A stretch of 64,000 bases of DNA from Brienomyrus brachyistius (GCF_023856365.1 NC_064548.1:10217642-10281641); one strand, 5' to 3'. Numbered from the stretch's first letter, positions 14,137 to 27,244 are shown. The notes: generated by a model not told the origin, from the letters alone. Translations and numbers: made by a program.

Positions 14137-14330
14137 CAGGGGTAGACAATCTTATCCTCAAAAGGTAAGTATATATGTACGTTTTTGTCATAACCTTTAG
14201 GTCACCTGTTCCAACCCTTGTGTGAGCACTCTTCAGCCAGTCAGCTCTATAATTAGTAACCTAATTAAGGAGTTGCAGCAAAAACCCGCACAACACAACG
14301 GCCCTTTCTGGATAAGATTGCCTACTGCTG
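14137..14330. mobile_element. hAT-like MITE
   Basis: The left end CAGGGGTAGACAATCTTATC and right end GATAAGATTGCCTACTGCTG are inverted repeats. The flanking octamers CTCTAATA and CCCTAATG match at 6 of 8 places, as expected for an old hAT 8-bp target duplication. 194 bp, noncoding. Confidence 0.75.
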
Positions 14331-14339
14331 CCCTAATGT

Positions 14340-14903
14340 GACTGGCCTAATGTCATGTGACTCTGTTCTAGGTGACCAGAGAGAAATGTCACTGCTGTTT
14401 GCAAAACAGGTCCATTACGTGTGTATCTGTCTGTGAAAGATGGCCAGGGGCCATAGTTTAGTACAAAGGCAAGCAGGCGTTTCCCATTACTAGAACATTC
14501 TAAATGTCACAGTGAGAAATACTGGAGAGAGAAGCTGTGGGCACTGAGAAAACTCGATGGTTTCAAGATTAGTCGTGTTTTGTTGTTTTTTTCCCCCAAA
14601 ACAATCCATTCATTTGTTCCATTTTTAACTTTGCCAGCTACACCAGTGGAGAAATTCCACTTCATTACCCTTGATTGCACCTTTTTAAAGCTTAGGTCTC
14701 TTTTACTGTAATTGTCCACAGAAAAGCAGCCAGGTCCTTTCCTCTACTTCCTGATCTATGACCTCGAGTTGATGTCCATCTATGAAGAGGAGCAGAGCTA
14801 AGGAAACACAGCCATAGAATTTAACTTTAAGATTATATTTAAAAAACTTCACAAAGGCCTGACTGCTCATTGAATGATTGATTATTCTTAAGATGACATA
14901 ATT

Positions 14904-14934
<31 letters not shown>

Positions 14935-15510
14935 AGCTAGTGGCACCTGTACAACATTAGAGAATTTTTCTCTTAGAAATGAATATACTTTAAGAGGACA
15001 TACCACAATTGTCTTTCTGTATAGCCATGCTGCAATTTAAACTTGGATAAAAATCGGTCTGCCTCTGGGAAAAATAATAAGCTTTAGAAAATTCACTCAG
15101 AGCTACTTAGAAGGCCACACTGTCTGCCATGTCCCCATGACAGATTGCACTATTAATCTCACAGCAGAATCTCCTCCGGCAAACAGGCCACGTTCCTGGG
15201 AAGAAAAGCTTTTTGATAGGTGGTTACAGACCTAATCTGTTTGAGAGAGCAAGGATCCCTCAAACATTTCAGCATGAACACAGTCCTCTTTGGGGAGCAG
15301 AAGAATTGTGCAGCCCCATACTCTTTGAAAGACACCTTACAGAGATGTGACGTGTGATGTGGAAATGTTCCAGTGAACACTGAGCTTTAACAAGGAGTGG
15401 AATTTAGACAAGTAAAGATGACGGGAAGAGGAAGGTTGAAAATGAAAAGAAAGGAAATATATTTTCTGTCAAGTTCAAAATAGATGACGCTTGTTCATTT
15501 TCTATACCTG
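14340..15510. other. Intergenic, simple repeat only
   Basis: It contains a (CT)n tract at about 14904-14934. No exon or mobile element was recognised. Confidence 0.5.
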
Positions 15511-15800
15511 CTTGTTCTATGCTGAGTTTCTGGGTCCGGAACCTATTTACGGGTGGCAGGGAATAACCCAGGATGCATCACCCACCCACTGCAGGGCACG
15601 CATACCTTTCACACACACATTCATGCCTATGGACAATTTGGTAACTCTGGATCACCTTTGCATGTTGTTGGACTGTGGGGGGAAACTGGGGAATCTGGAG
15701 GAAACCCCACAACGACGTCGGGAGAACATGCAAACTCAGAGCCAAGGCCGAGACTCAAACCCCGGTTCCCAGAGGCGTGGGGCCACCATCCTACTCCCAA
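15510..15800 (-). mobile_element. Degenerate retroposon copy (reverse orientation)
   Basis: Reverse-complement relative of the element at 5010-5370: AACCCAGGATGCATCACCC, TGTGGGGGGAAACTGGGG, GAACATGCAAACTC and CCTCTGGGAACCGGGG (reverse). It is old and diverged. Confidence 0.6.
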
Positions 15801-15883
15801 GCATGTCATTGCAAAGAAAGTATTTTGTATCTCAACAAATCGAATACTAAAAAAATGAAATTACTTCCCCCCTTTTCTTAAAC

Positions 15884-16030
15884 ATGTGGCTCTTTTCCAC
15901 TGGCATACGTGAACCAGGGCTCATATGCGACCCGATGCTGGTGACGCGGGTACCAGCTCCATTTGATTTTCCAGTGCAGAAGGGTTGGCTTGCTTGGTAA
16001 AGCCGGTTTGGTTTGGTAAGCAAAAGTGAT
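15884..16030. repeat. Dispersed repeat, class unknown
   Basis: GGCTCTTTTCCACTGGCATA followed by ACCAGGGCTC and GGTACCAGCTCC resembles a common fish repeat, probably a DNA transposon end. Boundaries are not clear. Confidence 0.4.
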
Positions 16031-16052
16031 GCTTGTTTACTGTTCACATGCT

Positions 16053-16055
16053 GTA

Positions 16056-16114
<59 letters not shown>
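16053..16114. repeat. (TA)n microsatellite
   Basis: About 30 TA dinucleotides, then a GTCTGTGTGTG stretch. A long perfect TA run can extrude as a cruciform and is a common assembly trouble spot. Confidence 0.95.
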
Positions 16115-16117
<3 letters not shown>

Positions 16118-17292
16118 TGTGTGTGTCTGTGTCTATATGTATGTGTTTATAGAACATGAACTGAAGATGATGTTCTTGAACATTCTGTGTAGCACATTTA
16201 GATACATCCTTGCCAAATGAGGCCAATGCTGCCCCCTGTCTTTTTTCCTCCTCCTGCTGTGGTTTGCAGAGCTGAAAATACTCCATTACAGGTCTGGAAT
16301 TTCTAATAGATTTAGGCGCCTTAAGCAGGCCTTAAGCATCAGTAATAACAATCCACTCTATCACCCCACTGACTATAACATGCATAAAAAAATCTACCTC
16401 TCATTACTCTAATGACGATTTAAAACATGTGTAGGCCTAATATTTATGTACCCGAGAACGTATATTTTCTTTCTCTCTGATCTCTGGCCCATTGTTATTT
16501 AATTAGAACCTAGAGATGTTTCACAACGTTTCATTACATTATACATAACGTGCATAACGTGTATACGGTATCGGCACTCAAAACAGCCACGGGATAGAAT
16601 ATAAGCTCCCCCTTTAATGAAAAATAACTTTATTAAAAAACATACTTTTGACAGATTAGTCATTAAAAGTGGTGATTTCCACAATCTCTTTTGACAGGTT
16701 TCCGACCACCTGCTGAAATCAATGTCACGCATAAGGAAGTTGTATTGATCACACTCCAAGATTTATTGTTCAGCTATGCTGGGGGAAATCCACGAAACCG
16801 CAGCGCTGCACATAATGTGCGCCTTTCCTAATGGATGCGGAGCGGAGCCAGGTTGAGGGAGGGAGAACTGAGAGGAGTTGAATTACATGCACATCCCAGA
16901 TTTCAAACACGTTTTTTCTACTCTACTCTAAAATCCTGCCTCTTCCTGAACAGCGGGGAGGGGAGCCAAGTCCGAAATTATGCATGTAAATTTGCTGGAA
17001 AAGGGGGAAAAACTTGGCCATGGTCATGGTCAGCAGATCTGAGAGATAGGACACGGAGATTATTTTTAATCCTTAATTCTAAGAGTAATAGGATTTTAAA
17101 TGCAGGTCCGTGTTGAATATCCTCTTCGGGGACTTTGAGAGGGGCTTTTCTGCTCAGCCTTACCTGCGTGTGCGGAGGAGGGGTTGCGCTTTTCATATTG
17201 CGCATCTTTCGTATGGGACACCGAAGGAAACAGGACTTTTCCCCTCCCTGGATCTTGCTATACTGAATGGGTAAACAACACAATCTGCCTGG

Positions 17293-17397
17293 ATGGGATG
17301 TACAGTGAGTTTCATTTGCTGTGAAGACGATCTGCTGCAGATGCCTTACGACCGACATGAGGAGAAAAAGAAAGAGGAAATGAGGCTCCTGCCCAAG
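17293..17397 (+). CDS. Candidate first coding exon A (N-terminal, possibly acylated)
   Basis: An ATG opens 35 codons beginning MGCTVSFICCEDDLLQMPYD and ending EEMRLLPK, followed by AAG|gtaacc, a plausible donor at codon phase 0. Gly2 and Cys3, plus Cys9-Cys10, suit N-myristoylation and palmitoylation (inference). A charged stretch rich in Glu and Lys follows. The surrounding 16.8-17.5 kb is low in repeats and richer in CpG than the DNA around it, as for a promoter. The ATG context is weak (T at -3). I do not recognise the gene. It may be an alternative first exon of the same plus-strand gene as the exons at 45568 and 53650, or of a different one. Confidence 0.45.
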
Positions 17398-17859
17398 GTA
17401 ACCAAAGGGGGTCCGAGACTTCGGCTTCGAAACAGTGTTTGTAAACTTCACAGGACGCGCTGCCGTTTTGACAACCGATTCAAAGGCCAAATCAGGCAAA
17501 TCTTATTCTGTTTACTGGAACGTTTACTAAACCCGACCGCTGTAGATCAAACACGTTTTACCTCAAAGCATTTCCCAAGAAATGTTTTTTTTTCTCACGA
17601 GAGACGTTTGGAGCTGTGTTTCGGTGCCCATGCTGTCATTTGAACATGAATCAAAACGCAAAAATGACTCATTTCACCATTAAACTAAACTCACTTTCCA
17701 CTTTAGACGACCGAAACGCGACGTCTGTGGGATGTTTTACAAGCTACTTGAAATCACTGACATGTCAAAGTAACAGCATGAAAGGAAAGCATGCCAATGC
17801 CAGCTATTGCGACACTAAGACACTAATCCCATCATTTTCAAATTATATTTACTTGTAAT

Positions 17860-19550
17860 GAAAACAGGCTAATGTTATTTTGTATAATTTTATATACATA
17901 TATTACGAGCGATCGCTTCATTTAATTCGGTTAAATCAGTGTATAGAGACAGATTTAACACCATTTGAAAACTCACATCGAAATCTCCGTTAAAGATTGT
18001 TCGTTTTCATGCAACTGAATAATATTCCCCAGAACGTTCCCAAACTCCTGTCTTGCACTTAATTAGGACAGTATTGGATGGATTTGCGTGTTGCCTTTAA
18101 ATCCAGTGGGCGTGTGTTTGTGGCTTCATAGTGGCCGCAGTTTGTCTGAACTTCATTACTCTGAAGCTTGGTAATTCATGCAGTCTGTTGCTTTTTCCTG
18201 GTGCTGTCTCCTCATTAGTCATGTAATCCAATTTTGCACTAATTTCCCGTTAATCCCATATCGTTTAGCCAAACGCTACCAAAGAATTAATGAACCCCCA
18301 AAGCAATCATTTAACTATAACTTCATTACAGATTGTTAAATGTCATCTGTATTAAAACAAACAAACAAACAAACGTAAGCTCTGTTTTAAACTTTACGTT
18401 TAGTTTCTTCAACTGCCAAAGGTGAGCTAAATTGTCCCAAATGAGTAATGAAGCTGGATTAAGTGCATTAAAGGGGAAATGACGAAAAATAAGTGTGCCT
18501 TAAAGTCACGAGTCACTTGGTTATACGTCCCAGTGCCAGGAAAAATGTCTGTTACATCTGGCTTGGAGGAATATTAATTTAAGCCTGGGTGGCTTCTTGT
18601 TAATATAATGCTGTGGTGTGTGGGTTACATTTGGAAAAGCTGGACATACCATTATAGCTATAAATGCAATGCCCTATGGCAGATATTTAAAAGTTGGGAG
18701 GATTGTATTGATGGTCATGTTATTAGTGTGTGCACCCACTCGGTCTGTCTTGCTAAAGTACCTGCTTGTGGTTAGTTTGTGTGTGTGTGTGTGTATGTGT
18801 GTGTGTGTTTGGTTGCTTCAGGGACCCCAATGAGTGATTAAGATGGTCATATAGTCCACCAGAGTGATTAGGACCCTATATTCGCAATACAGATTTGCAG
18901 GGCGTTTAATAGACCGATAGCCCACTTTTCCCGAATGTCTGACAGAGAATGTCCATTTGTGCTTGACAAATGTGAGAGGCAGACGGCTAAGACACAACTT
19001 TTCCCGGGTGTGAGATGGATTATAAAAGAATGTGTTCTGGATTAATGTTTCTATGTTTTGACACCTTTGTGTTCAGAGATTAACTTGAAAGATATACCAC
19101 AACAGAGCCAGTGACTATGCAAACAGTTATATTTAAGGAGAAACTAAGAATTCAGGAGAGGAGAAGGATTTTAGACACAAAATACTTTACGCTTTTCTTC
19201 GAAATGCAAGAATGACATAGAAATGATCTCTTGGTCTAATAACTTGTTTGGATATATACTCGCCGTTCCACAGAAGACATAAAGTCATTCTGGGTTGTTA
19301 CATAAAAGGTGTGATCTGGTCGTTGTTCCGTAATCTGGTGGTCCGTAATCCCTGTTATGTGTTAACGAGTCGTGCCGCAGTGAATGGGCGGGCTGATGCC
19401 CTGTCTATTCACGGATGCTTAGCACGCCCTCATCAGTCAGAGACTCGGGGCACTTTTACCGAGGGCCCCCAAATCTTCTAAGCAAACAGGCATTTCCTTT
19501 CATCTCTTTGATGGGAATAAATCAGGCTGAAGGCACAGTAATGGGAGGGG
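17860..19550. other. Non-repetitive DNA downstream of candidate exon A
   Basis: If the exon at 17293 is real, this is its first intron. It is unusually free of mobile elements. Only small simple repeats were seen: (AAAC)n near 18355 and (TG)n near 18778-18808. Confidence 0.4.
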
Positions 19551-20404
19551 AAAGGTGGGTGGGGGGGGGGGGGGGGGTGAGGAATTCCTGAGATTTAAAA
19601 TCCAGGGACAACTGCTACCTGCTAGATAGCCCACAGGTTTCTTGGGGATTGGTCTTATGTGTGCTTCATGAGCAAGAAAAATGGTGTGGGGTGGGGGTGC
19701 GGGCGGGGGGGGGGTTCCTCCTAAGTACTTAACAGTCCCCCGTGGTATGATGCCGCCCGGCTGCTTGAATGGGACGGAACTTGGCATTCTGTGCACTTCC
19801 GACTCCGAGCTTGCTGAGGCGAAGTCATTAATGACAGTTTCTCAAGTGTTATTATGGTGATTTGTTCTTGCTGGCCCTTCAGTTTACCAGCCCTGGAACA
19901 CATGCATGAGGAGCTTTAGCTGGAGCGATCCAGGTAACGCAAGTGAGCTCGCTGGAGGCCGAACTGGCAAGTCTCTGATGAACGGCCGTTGTTCTAGAGT
20001 CCTGCTAGTGTTTCGTCAATGATCTGTCAGCGATCTTATTCTAAAACCTGAAAAATGTTGAGAATGCTCCTTTGTTTCTCTGAAAACTATTCAGTTGGCG
20101 ACATGCTTATGATTAATATATTAGCATACAGTGACGATTTGGTCAACCTTGTGTTCTCCGTCTGGTTCTAGTTCATAATGCAAGCATTTGAAGAGCACAT
20201 TGCTTTGTTCGGTACTTTGGGGGTCACTTACTTACTTACTTACTGATGCCCATTTACAGAAGCAGACATTCCCAATGTAACATTCTACTCTTCCGCCATT
20301 GAAGTCTTGCACCAGCAGAGAAAGTTCCGTGGTTGATGTCTCAGTGCTGAGGTACAAGGCTGGGCTATAGCATTTCAAGGTGATCTCCTAAGTGCCGTTA
20401 TCGC

Positions 20405-21150
20405 CACCACAGCGCTCACTCCTCATCCCTCCCCCAATGCAGCATTTGTTCTATGGGACGATCGGCCTGTGCTGTTTTTAGATCCCATGGTGAGATAAGA
20501 CTTGCTCCTCCCCGCACTCTTTGTGCAGGCTCATGAAAGGCCGCCAGTCCCTCCGCATGTATGTCAGGGGATGGGATCTCGGGAGTGCCTCTGCTTTTAC
20601 TGCAGCTCGCTCCCAGGGAATGCAAGACAGATTACTGGGCCAGAACAAGGGGGTAACGTCCAGCTCTTAAGCATCTCAACCCTCTTTTAATCTGTGTCTT
20701 TTTACTCATGGTAGGAAAGTAAAAAAACAAATGCATTCACAGATCTTATAGTTTACACGCTTACTGGAATTGTTTAGTTACAAAAACAGAATGCAGCCGT
20801 ATTCTGACTCAAAAATGAAAGCCTGAGCTCATCAGTGATAAGGTTCACGGATTTGCTTGACTCCCTAACATTAACCAGTGTCCTCTTTGAATTGATGGCT
20901 GAGGTGGTAAGTTCTAGAATGTTTGCTGGCGCAGTTCTTTATAGAAGCTGTTGTACAGCAAGCTGTTGCACAACTGCAACGTGGCATTGAAGCTTCCTTG
21001 TGACAAGGCTGACAGCACCACAGCAGAGCCCCGGTGTGAGATGCTGCAACCATGTGATAAATAACCTCACACCCTGGTGAGACAGACTGGCTGCTCCCTC
21101 TGTGTGAACATAAGCACTCTTGCAGTCTTGTTTTCCTGTGTCTGAAAAGG
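20405..21150. repeat. Segmental duplication, copy 2, left part
   Basis: Matches 1-965 in order, most clearly 20977-21060 against 768-851. The segment after it (21150-24265) has no partner in copy 1. It contains the hAT element at 22311 and other repeats, so the duplicate was expanded by insertion. Confidence 0.85.
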
Positions 21151-21904
21151 TGAGACACAGACACTCTCTGTCAGGCAGGATCTATGTAAATATAACAGTG
21201 AAAATAGCAATAATTGACTTCCACGTAGCTTTCACCTGAACAGTATCAAATAGCCAACAAATCATACCAGAATACTAAAACCATATACTGGATGATTAAT
21301 TATTGCGCATATACATTGATAATTTTGATTCCGTTTTATTGTACGTATCGTTGCTGCCCGATGGAAAAACACCGATCCCCAAAAATCTATTTTTCAGGAG
21401 TGTGAAAAAAGCAGTTCTCTCTCAAACTACGTTACAAAATAAACCTAAGACAACTTACTGAGACCTTCTTGGCACTGCAAATAGAGACCTATCTTGACAT
21501 AGCCATCTGAAATAGTTTGTTTTAAATGGACTTGCATGGATCGTTGTCAATGACGCAAATATGTCAGTGTCAAGAAGATGCAGACCGATCTCGCTTTATA
21601 TTCACAGTTAACAATGGTGTTAGCTAGCTAGCTATCAACGTTGAGTTGTACAAATTAGCGATAGAATGTAATCCATGCATACAAATGTTAACCAATACAA
21701 AAACAAATATTACTTAAATAGATCACTTCATAAAACATCTATTCATTGGTCAATAGATGTCAAATGTTATCAGTAGACGGGAGAATACGTGTATTCCTTC
21801 TATAGTAAAAAGTCGCAATCGTCAACCCAGGTTTCATGAGGAATGCATTATATCCTAAACATTAATCAACCTAATGTCCGTTTTATTATTAATTGGTCCT
21901 GTCT

Positions 21905-22140
21905 AGTTGATGTTGATTCCTGGTGACCTCATTGGCTCTAGTTCTCCGGTTTGGCCTGGCTTTTGTCTCAGCTTTCAGGCTTCCCAAAGGCATGTTCATG
22001 TCGTGGTGATTGAGTCCATCCAGTCTGTTGGTGGTCGTCCACTTCCTTTCCTGCCATCAGTGTCTACAAGCATTATTGTCTTTTCCAGTGAACTGTAACT
22101 TCTCATAATATGGCCCAAATTAAATTATACTTTGGATGTT
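21905..22140. repeat. Dispersed repeat with coding-like text
   Basis: GGTGACCTCATTGGCTC, CTTTTGTCTCAGCTTTCAGG and CTTCTCATAATATGGCCC recall a dispersed vertebrate repeat, but I cannot name the family. It lies in the part of copy 2 that copy 1 lacks. Confidence 0.35.
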
Positions 22141-22310
22141 TTTCTCTCATTCATCCTTTTGTATATTGCACATTCCAGCTAGCGATTCTTTGCAGCTTTT
22201 CTTTGCTCTGTTTTTCTTTCCGGCATGGTGACGTCGAGCAGCTGGACAGCCAAAAGGCTTTGGTCCAAGTGCAACATAAACACTAGCTAATTCTGAAGCA
22301 TCTTTTGGCC

Positions 22311-23287
22311 CAGGGGTGTCAATCTCATTTAAGTTAACGGGCCATATTGGACTCATTGAGCAATTTATGTGTAGCAGGCTCATTACACATTAGCCACACC
22401 TTTAGCATTAGCCTTTTCTTCTTTATGTTTGAGGCCGCGATGGACTGGGAACAAAAATGAGCCCCTTTGAATATTCTTCATTGGAATTCATTTCATTTTC
22501 CCCATATGGGCTCCCTTCACAAATTTGTTTTTGAACAAAGTTCCTCAGTTTCGGTTCTGCAGGGTTCTGCAGAATCCAACACAGAATCCAACACAGTTTG
22601 TATATTTCCCTGTTCAGACATACCACTAAACCTGGTAATTAGGTGATTATGATGTTTAAGTGGGGAAATCTGCAAACTGTGCTGGATTCTGGCCTTCCAG
22701 GACTGGAATTTGAGAAATCCTGGTTTAGAATGTCTGCTGCTTATCGAAATGTGATTTCCACTATAATGTCAGATCAAAAATTCAAAAAAAAAAATAAAAA
22801 AAATCTGGTATCATACATAATTGCGTAAGTGAACTAATGCCTGCTGTGTCGGATTAAAGTGGTTCTATAGCCGCCATTTGGTGCAATTTCTATGGTTAAT
22901 CACAGTAAGGTATTCGGCAAGTAGTAATGAATACAGAAAACAGGCGAGAGACGAAACCTTGTCCACACTCGCATTCCTTGTCAGGTTTATGTTGGCAGAC
23001 GCTTGCCATTTGTCACGCCACACGGTTATGCTTTGAGCACGCATGTCTTACCAGAGGAGCTCGGTTTACGGTAGCTGGCTTTCATACGTTGCTGGTCTCC
23101 TGACCGTGATTAAAATGCTGTGGCTGACGCTTCTGTCCCTCCCGTGATTTCCTTGACTTGAGTTGCAAGCCATTGTATTTTTCAGCACTGTCAGTCTGAT
23201 AATGGCACCCAAAAGTGCCCCCCCCCAACACATGTAATGAGACAGTGGCCCATATTTGACCCTTGGGCCTTGAGTTTGACATCAGTG
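22311..23287. mobile_element. hAT-type element, 977 bp, with 8-bp target duplication
   Basis: The ends are CAGGGGTGTCAATCTCA and GAGTTTGACATCAGTG, inverted repeats of the form common in hAT/Charlie elements (CAGxGGTGTCAAACTC). They are bordered by TTTTGGCC and CTTTGGCC, a 7/8 matching target duplication. Near the right end, ATATTTGACCCTTGGGCCTTG matches the usual hAT subterminal text. No transposase frame was seen, so it is nonautonomous. It contains a nested foldback at about 22580-22690. Confidence 0.85.
22580..22690. repeat. Foldback repeat inside the hAT element
   Basis: The left arm AATCCAACACAGTTTGTATA and right arm TGCAAACTGTGCTGGATT are inverted repeats about 60 bases apart, with TTTCCC and GGGGAAA also paired. 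It may be a smaller MITE that inserted within the hAT element. Confidence 0.65.
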
Positions 23288-23889
23288 CTTTGGCCATAAC
23301 TTGGAACCATGTTCTGGTGTGTCCATCCATAAGGGTTTCTTGCTAAAGTATAGCAGTGGTTTACCATCACCTAGTCCTATAGCTCCTCTGTCTGATCTGT
23401 AATAGGATTCAAATGACGTTTTTGCTACTGGTGACCTTGGCAGATGTTCAAAACTCCAGGCATCATAGTTCTTCCCCGACACATGCAGTCCTTGTCACCC
23501 AAACAAGGCACTATATAGTGAGCACTGCAACTGCAGATTTGATCAGATTAAATCTTTCTGAAGAACTACTAAAGGTTTAGGCTTCTTGCGTGTTTTGTAG
23601 ATCTCTCAGTCTGGTCCTGTCTGGAACAGATAAGAACTGCTCAGGACCATTCACCTTAACCGGGCAAATGAATGTAGTTCTACTGGCTGTTCATTTTCTC
23701 AGATGTTACTTTACACTGTACGGTGGTTTCAAACATTTCAAACAATATTCTTTAGATTTCTTCCCTCTTAGGGGATGAGTTTAGCTCTCTGTAGCTCCTC
23801 TGTACCTGCTCCTACCTGACTGTGGGGACTCCTTGTCCAGTGTAGTAAACCCGGCCTTTTCCCTTGCTTCTGTAATGTGTCTCTATAAC

Positions 23890-23948
23890 ATGCCAGGACC
23901 CCCTGCGACCCAGTAGGACAAGCTGTTTGGAAAATGGATGGATGGATG
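23890..23948 (+). mobile_element. 3' end of GGAT-tailed retroposon
   Basis: CCCTGCGACCCAGTAGGACA, then TTTGGAAAATGGATGG, is the last 60 bases of the element seen whole at 5010-5370. Strong 5' truncation. Confidence 0.8.
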
Positions 23949-24516
23949 TTTATGTTGCCCGTGCATACCTGTTGGTAGACGTACAAAGAGCATTTGGTTT
24001 ACACTTTGATGGATTGTGCGTATAGAGATGTATTCAGGGAAGAGATCATTTGACCCATGCATTTGAAACCGTAGTGTGTAAAATCCATAAAGGATTTTGT
24101 AATCTGCTGAACCTTGTGGCCTTGCATTGGGTTGCTTGTGTACATCCACCACTCGTTGGGCACGCGGATAAACCGGTAGCAACTGGCCAAACATTTGTAG
24201 TATGGACAAAAATCATCATTCACAGAGCCAAGGGAGAGCGGAGAAGATCTCAGGGGGGCTAAGGGCTGCTGGAGGAAAATGCACTGATTTTTCTTTCCCA
24301 GAGAAGGAAACAGTGAAAGGAAATCACTGATGCAGAAAGAGTCTCACAAAGAGAATGTCAATACGAGATAATAAGAGTTACAAAAACACACAATAGTCGC
24401 ATAGAACAGCTTTAATTTGGTTGGCACTCTTCTGGATGAAAAATTTTCTGAATGGCATTAATAAATTAACAAAACTAAGTTCAATCCCGGCATTGTGGCT
24501 GTATGTACAAATTATT

Positions 24517-24803
24517 CAAAATATAAGGATTTCATCGCTGAGCTAATTTTGAAAGTAAAGGTGTGAACAATGTGTTTTCTTTATGCTTTTCTTGTACTTT
24601 GCTTTTCTCTGACTTGTTGAATGTGGTCTTTGTGCTGCATTTTTGTTTATTCTCTCCTTCAGCGGGAATTTTCTCGTCCCCCTCGCTATTGCGAGCGCCA
24701 GACCAGGACACACACGTCGTTCAGCCGTAGGTTCGGCCCAATTTAGGCCCCTTGATTTTCTCTGCACGCCCGCTTTGTGATGCTGTCCATCACCCCTAAC
24801 ACC
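24517..24803. repeat. Hyper-conserved duplication block 1 (287 bp), copy 2
   Basis: Partner of 1562-1848, located about 0.6-0.9 kb downstream of the pepsinogen pseudogene stop codon. Similarity drops sharply after CTAACACC at the right end and loosens left of 24517. Confidence 0.9.
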
Positions 24804-25040
24804 TCGTTGTGAGTGTTTGGTGGCTGTCATGTGTGTGCAGAACAACGTAACGCTTGCATAGTGTCCTTTTTCATCGGAGAAAAGCATTCATTATTGTAGC
24901 TTCTGGTTCTCTGTATTTTTAAATTAATTTTGACATTATATTTACTTGTTTTCGAATTAAAGGGGAAGTCAATAATTAGGGGCACAATTTGTGTGGGACA
25001 AGAGCATGGTCGTGTTTTGCTATACAGGGCATGCGATCGT

Positions 25041-25219
25041 GTTTTCATTACTGGGAGAATGTTTCCCCTGAGGAGGTAATAAAATCCCCCCTTGACATGC
25101 CGCATTTGCTCTGAATACACGCAGGGGAAAGAAGCCTTTGTTTCTCTTTCTGTGAGAGAATCATGACAGGCCGAGGCAAATCGTCTCAGTTATTGGTATT
25201 TCTCTTCCCTTGTTTTTAC
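25041..25219. repeat. Hyper-conserved duplication block 2 (179 bp), copy 2
   Basis: Partner of 1977-2155. Here it runs almost directly into the 3' flank of the pseudogene. In copy 1, about 1.87 kb of transposon-rich DNA separates it from the gene, so that DNA was inserted after the duplication or lost here. Confidence 0.9.
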
Positions 25220-26395
25220 TCTTTTAAAGGATGGGTTTCCACACTTCCACTTCATCTTCTGGAGACACTGTCATTCCAGAGGTATTTACACTTGACGGCC
25301 ACGTCTTAACAGACAAAGTCGAAGAAATCGGATTTGTAAAAAAAAAAACAAAACACAAAATTGCAACGGAAGTACGTTTGTTTGATGTTAATGATCAAGA
25401 CATGAGTGCTCATCCTGACAGTGGCTAAGCTGGTATAGCAAAGCCCACCCGGGCATTTCTTTGGTCACACGCAGAGTAGATCTGCCTGAGGAAATCATCT
25501 CCCAGAATCCAGTGGGGCATCCCATTCTTATCTTCAATGCGATTTGTCTCAGTTCCACTTAAGCCATTGCTTTTGAAGTCGTGTTCCCATAAATGCAACC
25601 ACGAGCTGGCAGATTAACCACCAAAAGCTTGAGTCATTGGATTGACGGTAATAACCAAGTGACAAACCACTGGCCCCAAGACAAAATTTGTCCGGGAAGG
25701 TTGGCGTGATTGTTCCTCACTGAACAGTCTTAGTAAGAATAAAAAGCTCCAGGTACAGGTGGAGTATATTTATGACAATGGTCAGGCTGCTCACATGGTG
25801 GTAATTAAAGGAGTTTTGGAAACAGGATCTTCAGTAGTCAAATCGTTATTTAGGATTTGTGCAAAGAACTTTGCATCACCATTCCCATTACTTTGGGCTC
25901 CAAGTATATATTGTACCACTTCTGTGTGTTGTTTGGGGCGAATCAGAAGTGTGGTGCCTATATCCACAATGGCAGGAAAGCCAGGATCAGACCAGTCCGT
26001 AATCTCATGGTCCACCTTAAATGTCCACCTTAAAACTGAAGCATAGCGGCTGAGGAACTTCTTCTCATTCAGGAATAAACAGCATTGCTGTGCAATAGAC
26101 AAATCTGATACAGAATTCTGTCATTATATGTTTAATTGGTTAAATATATACATACAGTACTGTGCCTGTCAAAGTGTGTCAGCTTAGCCGTTTCAGAACC
26201 TCTGCTAAAATCATCCTAGTGTTTGCAGTGACCGTCCAGTGCAGCCATGTATTGTTTGACTTGGCCACTAGCACACCTCATACAGTTGGTCAATCTCTCA
26301 CTGACTTTTTAAACCAATTTATTTCATTATTTAATTGAAATTTTGATGAAATTTAACAAAATCATGGAACGGCTGAGGTGCCCCTGCGGAGAAGT

Positions 26396-26440
26396 ATATA
26401 TATAATAGTATATATATATATATATATTATAATAGTAATA
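26396..26440. repeat. TA-rich simple repeat in pseudogene intron
   Basis: Imperfect (TA)n flanked by ATAATAGTA repeats. Part of the enlarged intron 6 of the pseudogene (about 1.1 kb against 0.6 kb in the intact gene). Confidence 0.85.
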
Positions 26441-27223
26441 TGCTTTAGTATTACTATCCTGTTAATTTATCTTGTGCCAGGAACACATGACAAAGCTACA
26501 AATTGGTAAAGGAAAGCCCACAAAGCCCACAAACCTGTGAGAGTTTCTGACCCTTGGAGCTGCCCTGTTTGAACAAATAGTGAGAAAAGCCTCATTTGTG
26601 GTAACTTAACTTGGTCATGTTTCAAATCACTTACGCTTCCTGTACTTATTCGTTACAGTTTTTTGCTGTATGGTGCATTTAGTGTATTGAGTTTTCTAAC
26701 TGACATGCACATGCTCTGTAATGAGTAAATCCTTTGTTCAGAAACTTTCAAGTGGACCCGTTATTATAAAGTATGAAATAGTTGCACCTATGAACGTTCA
26801 CTTCAAACACACTTCATTTTTACTGTTGTCTTCACTAGTATTTCCCAGTCTGGTCTTCCAAATTTGGACTTACTGGCAGGGAGCAAAAAGCTGTGTCCTC
26901 GAGGAGAGTGATCTTCCCCATTTCCGTGATAATGAGGAGTCAGGGATTTGTAGAGTATTCTTCATTGACACCTTTGTGCTGTACTCCAGAGTATGTGATG
27001 CTTTTACGAGGGACATTTTTAATTCAGAATTTATTGTGCGTGTTTTGTTGAGTGGACGATTCCTTCTGTCAGTCATTCCGCTGCTTCCAGGACTCACTCA
27101 TCAATCACCAGCTCCCAGGGGCTGTCCTCAAGCTCTCCGCTTGCTTAGCTAGCTAGCATACACAGGCCATCCTGGATGATTGTATTCATAATGGTCTATT
27201 TATCGGGCATGACGGTCAATCAG

Positions 27224-27244
27224 CCCCCCCCCCCCCCCCCCCCC
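27224..27244. repeat. Poly-C run at a deletion junction
   Basis: 21 consecutive C exactly where the pseudogene passes from exon 5 sequence to exon 1 sequence. About 1.5 kb present in the intact gene is missing here. Confidence 0.9.

Noticed and set aside
16026..16286. Tyr-Ile repeat frames on both strands
   Set aside because: Direct translation of the (TA)n microsatellite.
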